In this document: positions 53,893-64,000 of the stretch, in pieces
Layout of the letters: each line of letters opens with the position of its first letter
Numbering within the stretch: the first letter of the stretch is position 1
Source: Perkinsus olseni
Lineage: Eukaryota; Perkinsozoa; Perkinsida; Perkinsidae
Direction: 5' to 3'
Assembly (NCBI GenBank): GCA_013115135.1
Contig: JABANP010000073.1
Location: 62,001 to 126,000 of the forward strand
Length of the DNA stretch: 64,000 nucleotides
Notes under the pieces: model-generated
Seen by the model: the letters and a program-made list of their open reading frames with translations, nothing else
Told to the model about the DNA's origin: nothing
Databases searched by the model: none
Translations under genes and position numbers: made by a program

Positions 53893-55677
53893 ATGCCTAG
53901 CCGGTCCTCGATGCTTCGCTCCGCCCTGGCCGTCTCTGTTGTGTCCTTCGTTCTGGTGCTGATCTACAGAGGCCACTTCCCGACGGTCGCACCGTCGCCT
54001 GAAGTCCCCCTGGTGCTGATCCCACTTCCCCCCGGCCACCCTTGCCATCACTCTGAGCTGCCCTCTCGCCAAGGCCCGCCATACTGCAACGACCCTGTCA
54101 GGGGTGTCTCCGGTACTCTGTGCCCGGTCAAGAATTGTGAGGGGGAGTGTGATGCTGACCCGTGGTGCCGCGAGGAGCGGTCGCGCTACCGCCTCCAGGA
54201 CGTCACGACCACCGCTGACGGTCTCCTCCGTGTACGTGTGGCCGGCCCGCTCCGATCAAGTGTGGTTACGGGAGAACTCGGCTGCAACGATGAGCTCTTT
54301 GGCGTTCTCAGGGGCCCGGCCATCCTGCCCGTCGATTTCACCGTAGCCAGCCCTGTGGTCGCAGGCCCGGACTGCCTCTACCTAGCGGTCGCGCGGCTGG
54401 TGGTTGGAGGACAGTACTTTCTCTCAGTCTCGGTTGAGCGCATAGCTGACTACGCTGCCTTGGAACCGGACGTGTCTTTGCCGGATCGGGCTCGGGTGTG
54501 CTCGAAGGTTGCTAAGAACCCCACCCGGGTGGCCTCGCTCGACATGTTCTGGCCCTTGAACTCCACAGCCGTCTATCTTGGAGCTGAGGTTCTCCCGCGA
54601 CTTAGCCGTATTGTCGTTGAGGCCCTACCGGTATCTATCGACTGCAGCAGGCTCCCTGGGGCTCAGCCACAGTGGCTGCATTACACGGTCGTAGAGAGGG
54701 CGATGAGGGAGTGCAAGTTGGAAGTGGTGGACTACGACCGCTCCGACAACTACATCTGGTTCAATCCCGGGCGGAAGCCTTTTCTGTTGGGCAAGCTCGC
54801 GAACAAGTGGTTAAGGAAGGTCATGAGGAAGAAGAAGATTCTCTTCATCGGCGACTCTACGGTTGAAGACATCTGGCGCTTCTGGACTCAGTCGGAGGCC
54901 ATGGCGGAGCTGCTGCAGTTTGCCAAGGTCGGAGTCGATTACGAGAGCGTGTGGGGGTCCTACGAGCTCATGTACTCGGGCGAAGATGACCCCTTCATGT
55001 GCGATGGTCGTACGATGCGTGCTGGCGGCTGGCGCAGCATCGATGCCATTGCTGAACGGGTCAAGAAGGCCCAGCCGACGGTCGTGGTGATTGGAGAGAA
55101 TCTCCACACATTGAAAAAGGTAAGCATCGCTTATTATGGCAAGCTGCTTAAGAAGCTCTTTGGGGCGGTCCGGAATGCCTGTTCGAACTGTGTCATTATT
55201 TTCAAGCCCACCACGCAGCCTGTTGGTCGCCGATGCGCCTGTCCGAAGGACCTTCGCGTGTCCTGGTGCGCCTTCGACATCTTCTATGGCAGGAAGAGGC
55301 TCCGGGAAGCTAACGCGGTCGCCAGTCGTGTGGGTCATGAGTTCGACGTCGTTGCTATTGAAGATGCCTACGAGATGACGCTTGCTAGACAGGAGCTCTC
55401 GAGGGATGGTATACACTGGTCGAAGTCCTTCTTCAACTGCCACCCTGACCCGGCCAAGCCCTGTGACTTCCAATCCTGTCTAGACTTCGCGGCTGGCAAT
55501 TGGCAGCCAGAGCCGCTCGGGGCGGCGGTGACCAACAAGACGGCCTCGACCAACCCTATTGTCTCGCAGCGGAAGAACTTCTTCCGGGATTTGTACCCGG
55601 ATTCTCCCCTGGCCATCACTAGTGGCATCATCGTAGACATCATAGTGGAGCAGCTACACAGCAGAGGTGACGGCTGA
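53893..55677 (+). CDS. Type II membrane SGNH/PC-esterase-like protein, intron-poor
   Basis: 594 residues in one frame. A short cytosolic start is followed by a signal-anchor (LRSALAVSVVSFVLVLIYRG), a Pro-rich stem and a Cys-containing luminal domain. The C-terminal half has the SGNH hydrolase motifs: KKKILFIGDSTVEDIWRFW (nucleophile Ser in GDS), VVVIGENLHTL (Asn block) and SRDGIHWS (Asp-x-x-His), with several paired Cys (FNCHPDPAKPCDFQSC). This is the layout of NXPE/CASD1-like PC-esterases that modify glycans in the Golgi. A GTAAGC at 55120 opens a possible 24-nt intron, but the sequence reads well as coding. In a window where nearly every gene is split, an uninterrupted gene this long is unusual. 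Confidence 0.75.
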   Translation: MPSRSSMLRSALAVSVVSFVLVLIYRGHFPTVAPSPEVPLVLIPLPPGHPCHHSELPSRQGPPYCNDPVRGVSGTLCPVKNCEGECDADPWCREERSRYRLQDVTTTADGLLRVRVAGPLRSSVVTGELGCNDELFGVLRGPAILPVDFTVASPVVAGPDCLYLAVARLVVGGQYFLSVSVERIADYAALEPDVSLPDRARVCSKVAKNPTRVASLDMFWPLNSTAVYLGAEVLPRLSRIVVEALPVSIDCSRLPGAQPQWLHYTVVERAMRECKLEVVDYDRSDNYIWFNPGRKPFLLGKLANKWLRKVMRKKKILFIGDSTVEDIWRFWTQSEAMAELLQFAKVGVDYESVWGSYELMYSGEDDPFMCDGRTMRAGGWRSIDAIAERVKKAQPTVVVIGENLHTLKKVSIAYYGKLLKKLFGAVRNACSNCVIIFKPTTQPVGRRCACPKDLRVSWCAFDIFYGRKRLREANAVASRVGHEFDVVAIEDAYEMTLARQELSRDGIHWSKSFFNCHPDPAKPCDFQSCLDFAAGNWQPEPLGAAVTNKTASTNPIVSQRKNFFRDLYPDSPLAITSGIIVDIIVEQLHSRGDG

Positions 55678-55848
55678 GTGAGGGATAAGGACTGGATGGT
55701 GTGCATGAGCATGTCGCAGTTGTTGCACTTGGTCTAGATGCAGGTTTCGAGATTACTAGTGTTACGTTCTGGATGGTATGGAGTTGCTGATTATCGTCGT
55801 TGCCCTCTTTCAGCTAATAGCACTACAACACTATCGTTAACCACACTC

Positions 55849-58539
55849 ATGGCTGTCGATATTCCGAAGCCAACAGTCACTGTTAACACCAACAACAACA
55901 GCAGCAGCAATGAAGAGGCCGCTGCTGGTGCCAGTGCATGGATTCAGGGATATCGCCGCGGCAACAATAATCCTGAGGCTCCGAGCATGATCGGAGACCA
56001 TCAGTTCAACTCAAGTCATTTCTACGAGATGCAGACTTCGCATGAGGGTGGCCGCCAGCAGCAGCCACAGCAGGCTCGCCCCCTACAAGCCAATATTCAG
56101 CAGCACCAGACTCTAAGGTAAGCGGTCTGGCTCGAGGCAGCGTTGTACTTGTGTGTGCTTGGCAGTTCCGATAACCCTCCACAGGCCGCCGACTTTATCA
56201 GTATCGTAACCGGCACTGCTCTTGGCACCGAGGCTGCTGCTGCTGCTGGTCCTTTGGCTGCAGCAGCAACGGCTGAAGATGAGATGACGGCCTCCCAGGC
56301 AACCGCCATGATAGAGGACGTCCTCGCCTCGGGAGGGGACCCCAAGAGTGAGTTCGTCGTTGAGAGTCGTCCTTGGGCTGTAGATGTGATCATTCAGGTT
56401 TGATCGGAGATCTAATGCAGAACTCAGAGACCATTGCCAGCATGCTTGGAGCACTCGAAGGACCTCATGTGGCGGCCAATGCTTGTAAGAGACTCCCCTC
56501 GAGATGGTTTTATGCTACCAACACGACTACAATGAGTATGAGCTGCGTCTTACCTCAGGGAATACAGTTTTGAACGCGGAACAGTGCTTCTGCAAGATCC
56601 TCATCACGCACAAGCAGGCCGGGGCTATCATCGGTAAGAACGGCGCGGAAATTGCTACCATGGAGAAGGTAAGCAAATACAGACTCGGGGTCTGTCGGTA
56701 GTTGATTGTCATGGTGCAGGCGGCTCAAGTGACGGCCAAGGTCTCTCCTGGGGGCAGCTACTTTCCCGGCACCAATGACCGTATTATGGTCCTCTGCGGC
56801 AAGCTGCCGAATATTCGCGCGGTAGGCTCTCAGTCGTGTGCTGCGACGAATGGCATCTGTTCTCTCTGTCAGGCTTTGCAGGAGGTGGTAAACAAGTTCG
56901 AGTTCTGCAACCAAGTTGCTCAGGCCCAGGAAGATGCTAAGTCGACCTTCCTTGGCACCACTAACGTAGGCGGCTTGGTCGCGGGTATATTGGTCGAACG
57001 CTCCTCGGTCAGGTGCCCAATCGTCCTCGCCCGTTGCCGATGGTCCTCCGCTTGATCGTCCCCAACTCCAGTGTTGGCACCCTGATGGGCCGTCAGGGCA
57101 AGGATATCAGGTCAGCCGTCGGGGTGCTCTAGAGCTCCCTCTGGAGGTGGTTGTGGTTCAGGCAATTGGCTATGACCTGCGGCGTCCACATACAGATCTC
57201 CCCTCGTCTTAATGGGGTGTTGGAGGTAATCTCACTCCTCGTTTTTCTTGCTAGTAGTTGATTCCGCCTCGCTGTTGTAGCGTATCGTCAACATCACCGG
57301 TTCCGCCAGTCAGTGTACTCTAGCGGGCTGTGCTATCACCGAGGGTATCAGGGGCAACCCTCATGTCTCCGAGCATGCCAACATACTGGTGGGTGAATTT
57401 CTCCAACCGCGGATAGGTATCAATTGCCTTGCAGATCTACACCCCTTACCAACACCGTCAAGCTGCTAAGCAGGCTGAGACGTTCAACGACGTCCGCGCT
57501 GCTAGCGGTGATTGTGGATCCTCGCCGGATTCCCGGATCTCGCATTTCTCAAGGTAGGCGTTTTTCGCCTGTTGCTTCCGTCTCGGACTCGGGGTCCTTC
57601 TTAGCACGGCCACTGATGGCGACAGCACGACGCGTTCGGTCGTCAGCGGGCTGCCGTCAGCGCCCAAGGTCGCCTCGTCGTCCTCTAACTACGAGCAGTA
57701 TGCCTCTATCCTCAACACCAACAAAAACGACAAAATCCTCAAAGAAAGATGATGAAGACGAGATCGACCTCGACAAGTTGCCCCCGCACATCGCTCTGCA
57801 GGAGAGGCTGCGACGTCACCTGCGTTCGACCATTCAGACCAGCCTGGTGAAGGAGGCCCGTGTTAGAGCTGCTCAGCTTGAGAGGGAGCTCGGCCCTTCT
57901 ATCCTGGGTCTAGGACCTCGTCCCGAGTTCAATCTCATCGTCCAGGCTGTCAATGCGAGAATGGCTGCGGCTGCTAGTAACCCTACCACTGCCACTGACA
58001 CGGTCATGGCCAGCACTACTGCCGAGCTCTACAGACGCCTGCTTGAGGAAGAAGTCGCCGCCCCTGCAGCCTCGGTGGATACCGCTGTGGACGAGGTCGA
58101 GGAACCCCCGACTGCTGACTTGCCCCCTCCTCCTCCCCCACCTTCCGGCCCTCCTCCAGATATGATGATGGCCACCGATACAGCCGTCGCCGTCACCATG
58201 GCGGTCCCTGCTGTGACTTCTGCTACCACTGGTGGGTCGTCCTCGAGCAGTAGCTCTAGCAACAACAGCGGCAATACCAGCCCGGATCGCCCTTTGAACG
58301 GTGGCAATCATCGCGTCAACGGGAGGCCTAGGCGCAAGGGCGAAACGGGAGACTCCACCTGCAGCGAGTCTTCTCTGAAGTTCCTTGCTGCTGCTGGTAA
58401 GTTACATCATAGGTCTCCGTTGTTACCAACTTTTACGCAATTCTCAGGTTTCCCCTTCACCTTGCCGCCGCCGCCCGTGGAGGCCGTCCAAGAAGAAGAG
58501 GAAGAGTCTGAGGCCAACAACAACAATCCCAATGAATAA
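55849..58539 (+). CDS. Two-KH-domain RNA-binding protein (Nova/PCBP-like)
   Basis: After a Gln/Asn-rich N-terminus (NTNNNSSSNEEAAAGASAWI) come KH1, with EQCFCKILITHKQAGAIIGK NGAEIATMEK and FPGTNDRIMVLCG, and KH2, with LRLIVPNSSVGTLMGRQGKD I, CGVHIQISPR and IVNITGSASQCTLAGCAIT. Both GXXG loops (GKNG, GRQG) are intact, so both domains should bind single-stranded RNA. About eight introns. The last part (from about 57700) is a helical region DLDKLPPHIALQERLRRHL, a poly-Pro stretch, Ser runs and an acidic Asn-rich end at 58539. Passing into it needs a one-base skip at about 57745, or it is a second gene starting at the ATG at 57701. The upstream ATG at 55738 is also in frame. Confidence 0.75.
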
Positions 58540-59403
58540 ACCGCTGTTAAGATGAATGAAGCCTTCTATTATTATACGGTCATTATAGACCAATCCTTAT
58601 AGCAGCCGCTAAAGCGTCGTGCTATTGCACCATATTGGTGCCCTTCGCTGATTTACCCTTTTTCCATTATTTTTGTCCGCCGTCCCAACGCGCCTATCCT
58701 CTATCAACGTCTCTATAGATAAGAACAAGTGTGAATACTACTACGAGTAACCTACCGCCGGCGTCCCTATACGCCTTCATAAACCATTAGGCCAGGGTGC
58801 CGGTGAGTAGTGACGATATTTTTGTGATGTGCTGCCGTCTTCGTTGATCTCTCATATTCGAGGGCAAGTCGGGCAGTGTAATCGTTGGTTTTAACAATGT
58901 TCCAACTGAACCCCCTAACTGATGTGCTATAGGCTGACTATAGTGCATGGCAACAGGCGGTGGTCACAGGACTTTTATACCATTATTTTTGAGACGGCGG
59001 TGGCGCTTTATTATTCTATTTTTGAGAGGAGGCGAAGTCCCAGTGCCCCTGTTATTTGAAGAAGCTTAAGTACTTTACCTTTTACGATAATGAAGGAAGA
59101 TGATTAGTGTTAAGATGAGACAGATAGTAGTTATGATGATGATAGGCGTGTTCCGATGGACGTAGTAGATGCTTTTTAATGATGTTGTTTTTACGGTATT
59201 CGGTGGCTCTGGCCCTGTGGGGAATCCAGAGGTTGATGCATGGTCGTGATGATGATAATGATGCCAGCGTGGTGGCAGCGTGTTAATCACAGAGAACGTT
59301 GTGTTGACTATATATCGACAGTGGGGCGACGGGGTTGGACAGGGCAGGACGGCTGAATGCCTCGTGCGCCACCTTCAAATGGATTGCCTCGAGGGTTGTT
59401 CTG
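58540..59403. other. Long non-coding spacer
   Basis: About 860 bases between two plus-strand genes, A+T-richer than the exons. It should contain the 3' end of the KH gene and the promoter of the next. A 71-codon minus-strand frame at 59075-59290 ends in a hydrophobic stretch (IIIITTICLILTLIIFL) but has no support. I recognise no RNA gene here. Confidence 0.4.
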
Positions 59404-60755
59404 ATGCCTCCTCCGCCACCACTGCAACTGAAGTCCCTATCGACTGAGTCCCTGCTAGGCCCCGACGCTTCCGATCGAGAGTAGGCCCCTGCTTCCTTTG
59501 GGTATTATCTACCATGGTTCATGATGGCAGGGCAGCGAACGCGAGCCTAGTACGGGCTCTGCCATTCCCTGGTCCAAATCAGGGACGGCGTCAACCATTG
59601 GGGGCGCATCAGCGAACGGTGAGCATTTCCTATCACGACCAGTGGCTCAGACGTACGCTACAGGAGCCGACCACCTCCTCGATGCTCTGGCGAGTCTGCA
59701 GACTGCGATTGAGGAGAATACTGACTTGATGACGACGCAGCTGCGACCGGCGGCGAGGAGGGGTGGGCTGTGCTGGGCGGCTCCAGGTGCTGCATCATCG
59801 TTAGTCTGCCCTCAGCGTCGATTGTGAGCCCTCGTGTACAGCCCACGGCGGAGCAACAGGCCGAGCTGTTGATCGAGAAGTACAAGGAAAGGCTCGATGC
59901 CGAGAATGAGATAGGCGTCACGGCGGCCTTGATCGCGGGTGAGCGTGGTAACTCTCTTCGCAGTAACGACTCTCTCGCCATAGGTCCCGAGTTCGACTCC
60001 CAGGCCCTCGTATTTTCTCTCAGGGTTCTCCCTCTCTATGCTGACGGCTGTAGACCCCAACGATCTTCGAGAGGCCGCCGCTCCTCTACGTCTACGTCCT
60101 CCTACTGTCCTTTGTTGGCGGCTTTAACATGCTCAATGTCATCATATCAAGCTTTGTTTATTTCACCGGTCATCGGATACTTTCCAAGACACGGAAGGGC
60201 CCTAGAGACAACGCCCGAGATTTCGTCGCCTTCTGGGACAACGGCACTTATGCGTTTCTGCGACGACTCAGCCGGGACTACTTCGTCCTGTCCATACCGA
60301 TGTTCCTGATCGCGGTCGGCGTTCAGCTCCTCGCTGTCATGCCCCTTGCCCTCGGTGCCACAGCCTTCATCGTCCTCTTCTTACTGGGCGCTCTTGGCTT
60401 TAAGTGCTCTAACCTTTTACAGGAGAGCATGGGGGCGAAGCCCTTGAGGGCGGCAACGGTGGAGTCGGCTCAGGTTGTCTTGTACCTGGTCAGGAGCCTT
60501 GCCACCAGCTGGAGACGAACCGAAGCAGCCGAGGAGAAGGAGAGGATATTCACGGAATTCTCAAGTCTTCCTGGAGCTTCACAAAGAAAGAGGACTGACC
60601 AATATCAGTTCCAGTTACAACCATTGATGACAGTTATCAGTTCGATTTACCAGCCACCCTCGAGCACTATACCGTTCCTGGGCTGCGATTGTTTTCACTC
60701 GTTGGATGTGGGTCGCCGCGTTGGGTGTATCGTGGACAGTGGTGGCCTCTTGTAG
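59404..60755 (+). CDS. Hypothetical multi-span membrane protein
   Basis: ATG at 59404 (MPPPPPLQLKSLSTESLLGP). Soluble helices follow: ADHLLDALASLQTAIEENTD and AEQQAELLIEKYKERLDAEN. After an acceptor at about 60050 come TIFERPPLLYVYVLLLSFVG GFNMLNVIISSFVYF, a basic loop HRILSKTRKGPRDNARDF, a second hydrophobic pair DYFVLSIPMFLIAVGVQLLA, PLALGATAFIVLFLLGAL and a soluble end with SWRRTEAAEEKERIFTEFS. Four membrane spans in two hairpins. Five or six introns. The stop is at 60755 in the continuing frame, or about 60595 if a last intron is used. The hairpin plan recalls ER-shaping or Rab-acceptor proteins, but no signature motif is seen. Confidence 0.5.
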
Positions 60756-60768
60756 TTTGTTTGCGAGC

Positions 60769-63181
60769 ATGACGGAGCGGAGGAGCGCGAGAGTAGCTGC
60801 TCAGGTTGCCGCACGGTCAGAGGCTGAGGCTAAGTTGACCAAGCCCAAGGCTAAGGCGCAGCCGCCCACCAAGCGAGGGGGAAGGTGAAAGTAGAGGGCG
60901 ATGATGATAAGGGAAAGAAGAGGGCCGAGCCTGTGAAGGCTAAGGCCAAGCCGGCTAAGAAGAAGGCTAAGAAGGAGGAGCCGACTGAGGCGATCTGCAG
61001 GCCGCCGGTGGACGAGCATTGCCCCAAGGCTGATCAGTATAGGGTCTATGTCGACGGTGAGGGAGTTGTGTGGCATGCTATGCTTAACCAGACCAATCTG
61101 AGGCAGAATAATAATAAGTATTTCAAGTTACAGCTGCTGGAGGACATGACAGTGCCGGGTCACTACATAGCGTGGTTCCGCTGGGGTAGAGTCGGCTATA
61201 CTGGCCAGATGACGAGTAAAGGAGAGGACTTGGAGGGGGCTAAGCAGGCTTTCGAACAGAAGTTTGCGGATAAGACTGTCAACGACTGGCATGCTGTAGC
61301 TACTGGAGAGGCGCCATTCAGTCCGAGAGCTAACAAGTGAGTGACCCCAGTAAGCTTTCTGCTTTACCATCAGTCTCGCGCGATATTATTTGCTGTGCTT
61401 CCGCGTTTGTCTACTTCTCGGTCTTGTTGGTAATACTGCGCTCAATGTGTTCCTAACGTACGTTATTGTTTATGTAGCCGCTGTGTCAGGTACACCTTTG
61501 TGGAACAGGACTTCACAGGAGGGCCTGTGGAGGAGCAAGTTAAGGAGAAGGACGAAGTGAAACCGGAGGTCAAGGTGAGAGCCACGTGGTGTGCACGCCT
61601 AGAGAATCGTAGTATGTTAGGTCGAAGATACAAAGCTCGATGAACAGCTGTACGAGGTGATCAAGATGATATGCGACCGCCAGCTGATGGTGGATCATAT
61701 GAAAGCCTCGGGCGTCGATGTGAACAAGATGCCGTTGGGGAAGATATCTGAGGACATGATCAAAGCATGGTGAGCAAGCTAGAGTGGACGTCTAGGGGGC
61801 ACTGCCGTGTCTAGGGTATGAGGCATTGCAGGCTATCGAGGAGGAGCTGGGGAAGGCTAAGCCGAGTCGGTCACATCTACTGGACCTTAGCGGTCGGTTC
61901 TATACCGTTGTGCCTCACGACTTTGGGTTCCAGAAGTGAGTATTCTCAAAGCTTGCAGAGAATTGTCTAGCATGCGGGTGTGCAGGATGCACTACTTCAT
62001 TATTGACTCGGAGGACATACTCAAACAGAAGATGCAGCTACTAGAGGACCTGCAGGATATGGGCAAGGCCAATGAGGTACACGGGGTCTAAGGAGCCGCT
62101 GTGTAGCGTGCGGCCTTGCTGTTGCAGGTTATGGAAAATACGGGCGTGGCTGTGAAAAAGGAAGACATGCTTGTTCCGAACCCTGTGGATGTCCAGTATC
62201 AGAGGTAGGTAGCAGCAGCTATTATCACCCTTTCGCAGGCGGTTTCGTATTGTTAGGCTACACTGCGGCTTGGAGCCTTTGAAGCCCGAGGACGAAGAGT
62301 TCCACATGGTAGAGGAGTACATGCGCAACACTCACGCACCAACACACAACGACTTCACGGCAAAGCCAGTGGCTGTTTTCAAGGCCTCCAAAACAGCCGA
62401 GGACGACGAGTGGAGTAAAGAGTGTCCGAAGGCAGCGAAGAAGGAGCGCATGCTCCTCTGGCATGGTTCGAGGCTGACCAACTGGTGTGGCATCCTGAGT
62501 AGTGGCCTGCGGATCGCCCCTCCCGAGGCCCCGGTGACGGGCTATATGTTCGGCAAAGGCCTTTATTTCGCTGACTCCTTCAGCAAAAGTGCGAACTATT
62601 GTTTCGCTACACAGAATAAGAGTAGAGGTTTGATGCTCTTATGCGATGTAAGTTGAGATCAGAAAGGCTTCGTATGGGCCCGGTTTTGAAGTTTAAGCAG
62701 CAAGCCCGTCTAGCTCAGTCGGTAGAGCGCAAGGCTCTTAACCTTGTGGTCGTGGGTTCGAGCCCCACGGTGGGTGTTTTCGTTTTTTTGTTGGTGTAAG
62801 CTCCTCACATCCTCAACTCCGTGATCAGGTTGCCTTGGGTCGCTCTCGTGAATGTACAGAAGCCGACGGGCGGGCTGCCTCTAAGCTGGGAAAAGGAAAG
62901 AATGCTTTCTACTCCACAAGGGGTGTTGGGCGCAGTGGCCCTGATCCCGACGGGATGCTGGTTATGAAAGATGGTCTCAAGGTATTAGTACGCCCCTAAA
63001 TACGCAGCATTGCCATCAGCCTAACACAGGTGCCGCTCGGTAAGATGATTGAGCTGCCAGAAGAGAAGGACAAGCCGCTGTCGCTTCTTTACAACGAGTA
63101 CATTGTGTATAGTACGAGCCAAGTGAGGATGAAATATCTTGTGGAGGTCGACTTCACCTTCAACAGCAGCGGTATGTGGTG
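60769..63181 (+). CDS. Poly(ADP-ribose) polymerase, PARP1/2/3 type
   Basis: Uses NAD+ to ADP-ribosylate proteins at DNA breaks. The N-terminus is Lys/Ala-rich ([30 protein letters not shown]), probably DNA-binding and nuclear. The WGR domain follows: [31 protein letters not shown]. Then the helical regulatory domain ([50 protein letters not shown]) and the catalytic domain: [21 protein letters not shown] (His), [20 protein letters not shown] (Tyr) and [20 protein letters not shown] (catalytic Glu). The H-Y-E triad is complete, so chain elongation is expected. There are no zinc fingers, as in PARP2. About nine introns; one holds tRNA-Lys. The N-terminal frame breaks at a GGGGG run near 60880, where a base seems missing. 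Confidence 0.92.
62704..62776 (+). tRNA. tRNA-Lys (anticodon CTT)
   Basis: A full cloverleaf of 73 bases: acceptor GCCCGTC with GGTGGGT (some G-U pairs), D-arm TAGCTCAGTCGGTAGAGC, anticodon arm with loop CTCTTAA (anticodon CTT), and T-arm CGTGG-GTTCGAG-CCCACG-type stem. A-box and B-box promoter motifs are intact. There is no intron. It lies on the same strand inside the PARP intron between the LMLLCD and [10 protein letters not shown] exons. Confidence 0.95.
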
Positions 63182-63330
63182 ATCACCGCCATTACCGGAG
63201 GGCACCTTCTCGTGCAGACCGTATTGTATAGTCTAGGCATTATGAATTAGTTTCACTCACTCTGTGGCTATCTGCGCTCGGATGATTGGGTGAGGTCGGC
63301 AATGCTGTCGTCTCAGTTTGTCTGTTTTTA

Positions 63331-64000
63331 ATGCCCCGTCGTCAGTCATCATGCACTGTAGATGATGATCTCATCGAGGGCCCTGTAGCTAACTTCTCTC
63401 ACCGAGGCCTTGTATCCATGCCGGCCTTGGATTTTCGCACTAGTTTAGTTGCTTTGTACCTGCAGAATAATAAGCTCACTGGAGAGCTTCCTCATCTAGG
63501 GAAGCTGCCCAATCTTAGAGACCTCGACTTGTCTGACAATCTGCTCTCAGCCCTGCCTGAGTACTCCCTGGAGGGATGCTCTGCTCTCGCCCGAGTTAGT
63601 CTCGCGAATAACCACTGGCTAGTATCGGTACGTGGTCTCCACGAGGTCAGGAGGACCCTCAAGGCCTTGGATCTGTCTTGTTGTCCTAATCTAAGCAATA
63701 TGTGGCCGGTGGGCTTCAGCTTGAATTTGTCGGTTCTCCTCTGCAATACGGGTGACCTGTCAGAGGTCCAGGAGTATGTCTGCCATGTGCAGCCTCGAGG
63801 GATCGGGCGTCAGGAGAAATGGCTGCACTGGGGAAAAGCCTTAGGGCCAGCAGACCAGCTCTGGCAGGAGCGAGAGGCGGGTTATCATTACGACACTTGC
63901 GAGGAGCCAGATGTCACCCCTCGAGTCAGGAATTTCTGTGTTAAAACAGCTGGGGGCAACCCGTCTCGATGCACCGAGAACCGTTTCTGCGCGGAGTACC
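63331..64000 (+). CDS. Leucine-rich-repeat protein, partial (right edge)
   Basis: ATG at 63331 opens a frame that is still open at 64000 (at least 223 residues). After a polar start (MPRRQSSCTVDDDLIEGPVA) come LRR units: SLVALYLQNNKLTGELPHLG KL, NLRDLDLSDNLLSALPEYSL, ALARVSLANNHWLVSVRGLH and TLKALDLSCCPNLSNM. Then a Cys-containing segment (LSEVQEYVCHVQPRG) and a Trp-rich stretch WLHWGKALGPADQLWQERE lead to CRTENRFC-like Cys pairs at the edge. LRRs bind proteins. There is no signal peptide at this start, so the true N-terminus may lie further upstream or the protein may be cytosolic. Confidence 0.75.
   Translation, partial: MPRRQSSCTVDDDLIEGPVANFSHRGLVSMPALDFRTSLVALYLQNNKLTGELPHLGKLPNLRDLDLSDNLLSALPEYSLEGCSALARVSLANNHWLVSVRGLHEVRRTLKALDLSCCPNLSNMWPVGFSLNLSVLLCNTGDLSEVQEYVCHVQPRGIGRQEKWLHWGKALGPADQLWQEREAGYHYDTCEEPDVTPRVRNFCVKTAGGNPSRCTENRFCAEY

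Noticed and set aside
57910..58311. Minus-strand frames rich in Arg/Ser and Gly
   Set aside because: They are shadows of the Pro/Ser-rich tail of the KH-protein gene on the plus strand.
1..64000. CRISPR arrays, bacterial operons, phage or plasmid genes, rRNA genes
   Set aside because: None seen. The dense introns and eukaryote-specific families leave no room for a prokaryotic reading, and no rRNA-like sequence was noticed.
1..64000. A spliced-leader RNA gene (Perkinsus mRNAs are known to carry one)
   Set aside because: I looked for a sequence like the known leader followed by a GT donor and did not find one in this window.

Overview
The window looks like nuclear DNA of a perkinsid alveolate (Perkinsus or a close relative). 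Most genes are split by many short GT-AG introns, mostly about 40-75 nt and no richer in A+T than the exons. Several proteins are of kinds I associate with alveolates: a large alpha/beta hydrolase, a fused HPPK-DHPS folate enzyme, and proteins built from a repeated helical module like one I recall from dinoflagellates. There are no operons, ribosome-binding sites, CRISPR arrays or bacterial features. The species is an inference from gene style, not from a database match.

Layout. 1-3.9 kb (minus): a helical-repeat protein cut by the left edge, the last exon of MIC10, and two copies of a small tail-anchored 'DAYAPDE' family. 4.2-11.1 kb (plus): two secreted cyclophilins, a RAMP4-like peptide, a possible histone-fold protein, TRM8/METTL1 and a three-helix membrane protein. 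11.5-13.4 kb (minus): a third DAYAPDE copy and a membrane protein. 13.7-15.2 kb (plus): a mitochondrial TPR protein. 15.8-29.5 kb (minus): HPPK-DHPS, a gamma-tubulin complex component, the alpha/beta hydrolase, a small membrane protein, two glycine-lysine-rich paralogues (one intron-bearing, one almost intronless) and a hypothetical gene. 29.8-47.5 kb (plus): small unknown genes, a multi-IQ protein, a tandem pair of EF-hand-containing proline dehydrogenases, a TTC33-like protein, an RGG-tailed protein, a CEP164-like WW protein and Arp3. 47.7-53.2 kb (minus): MIC19, FAM50/XAP5, RRP1/Nop52 and a Cys/His-rich peptide. 53.9-64 kb (plus): an intron-poor SGNH membrane esterase, a two-KH RNA-binding protein, a membrane protein, a PARP with a tRNA-Lys gene in one intron, and a leucine-rich-repeat protein cut by the right edge.

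Functional themes. Mitochondria: MIC10, MIC19, two PRODH and the TPR protein. Microtubules, cilia and actin: GCP, CEP164-like, Arp3 and IQ protein. RNA: TRM8, RRP1, FAM50, KH and RGG proteins, tRNA-Lys. Gene boundaries were worked out by hand-splicing. Internal exons carrying conserved motifs are reliable, while many 5' ends are not. Several well-conserved genes are broken by single-base frame errors, mostly in short G or C runs, which look more like consensus errors than biology.
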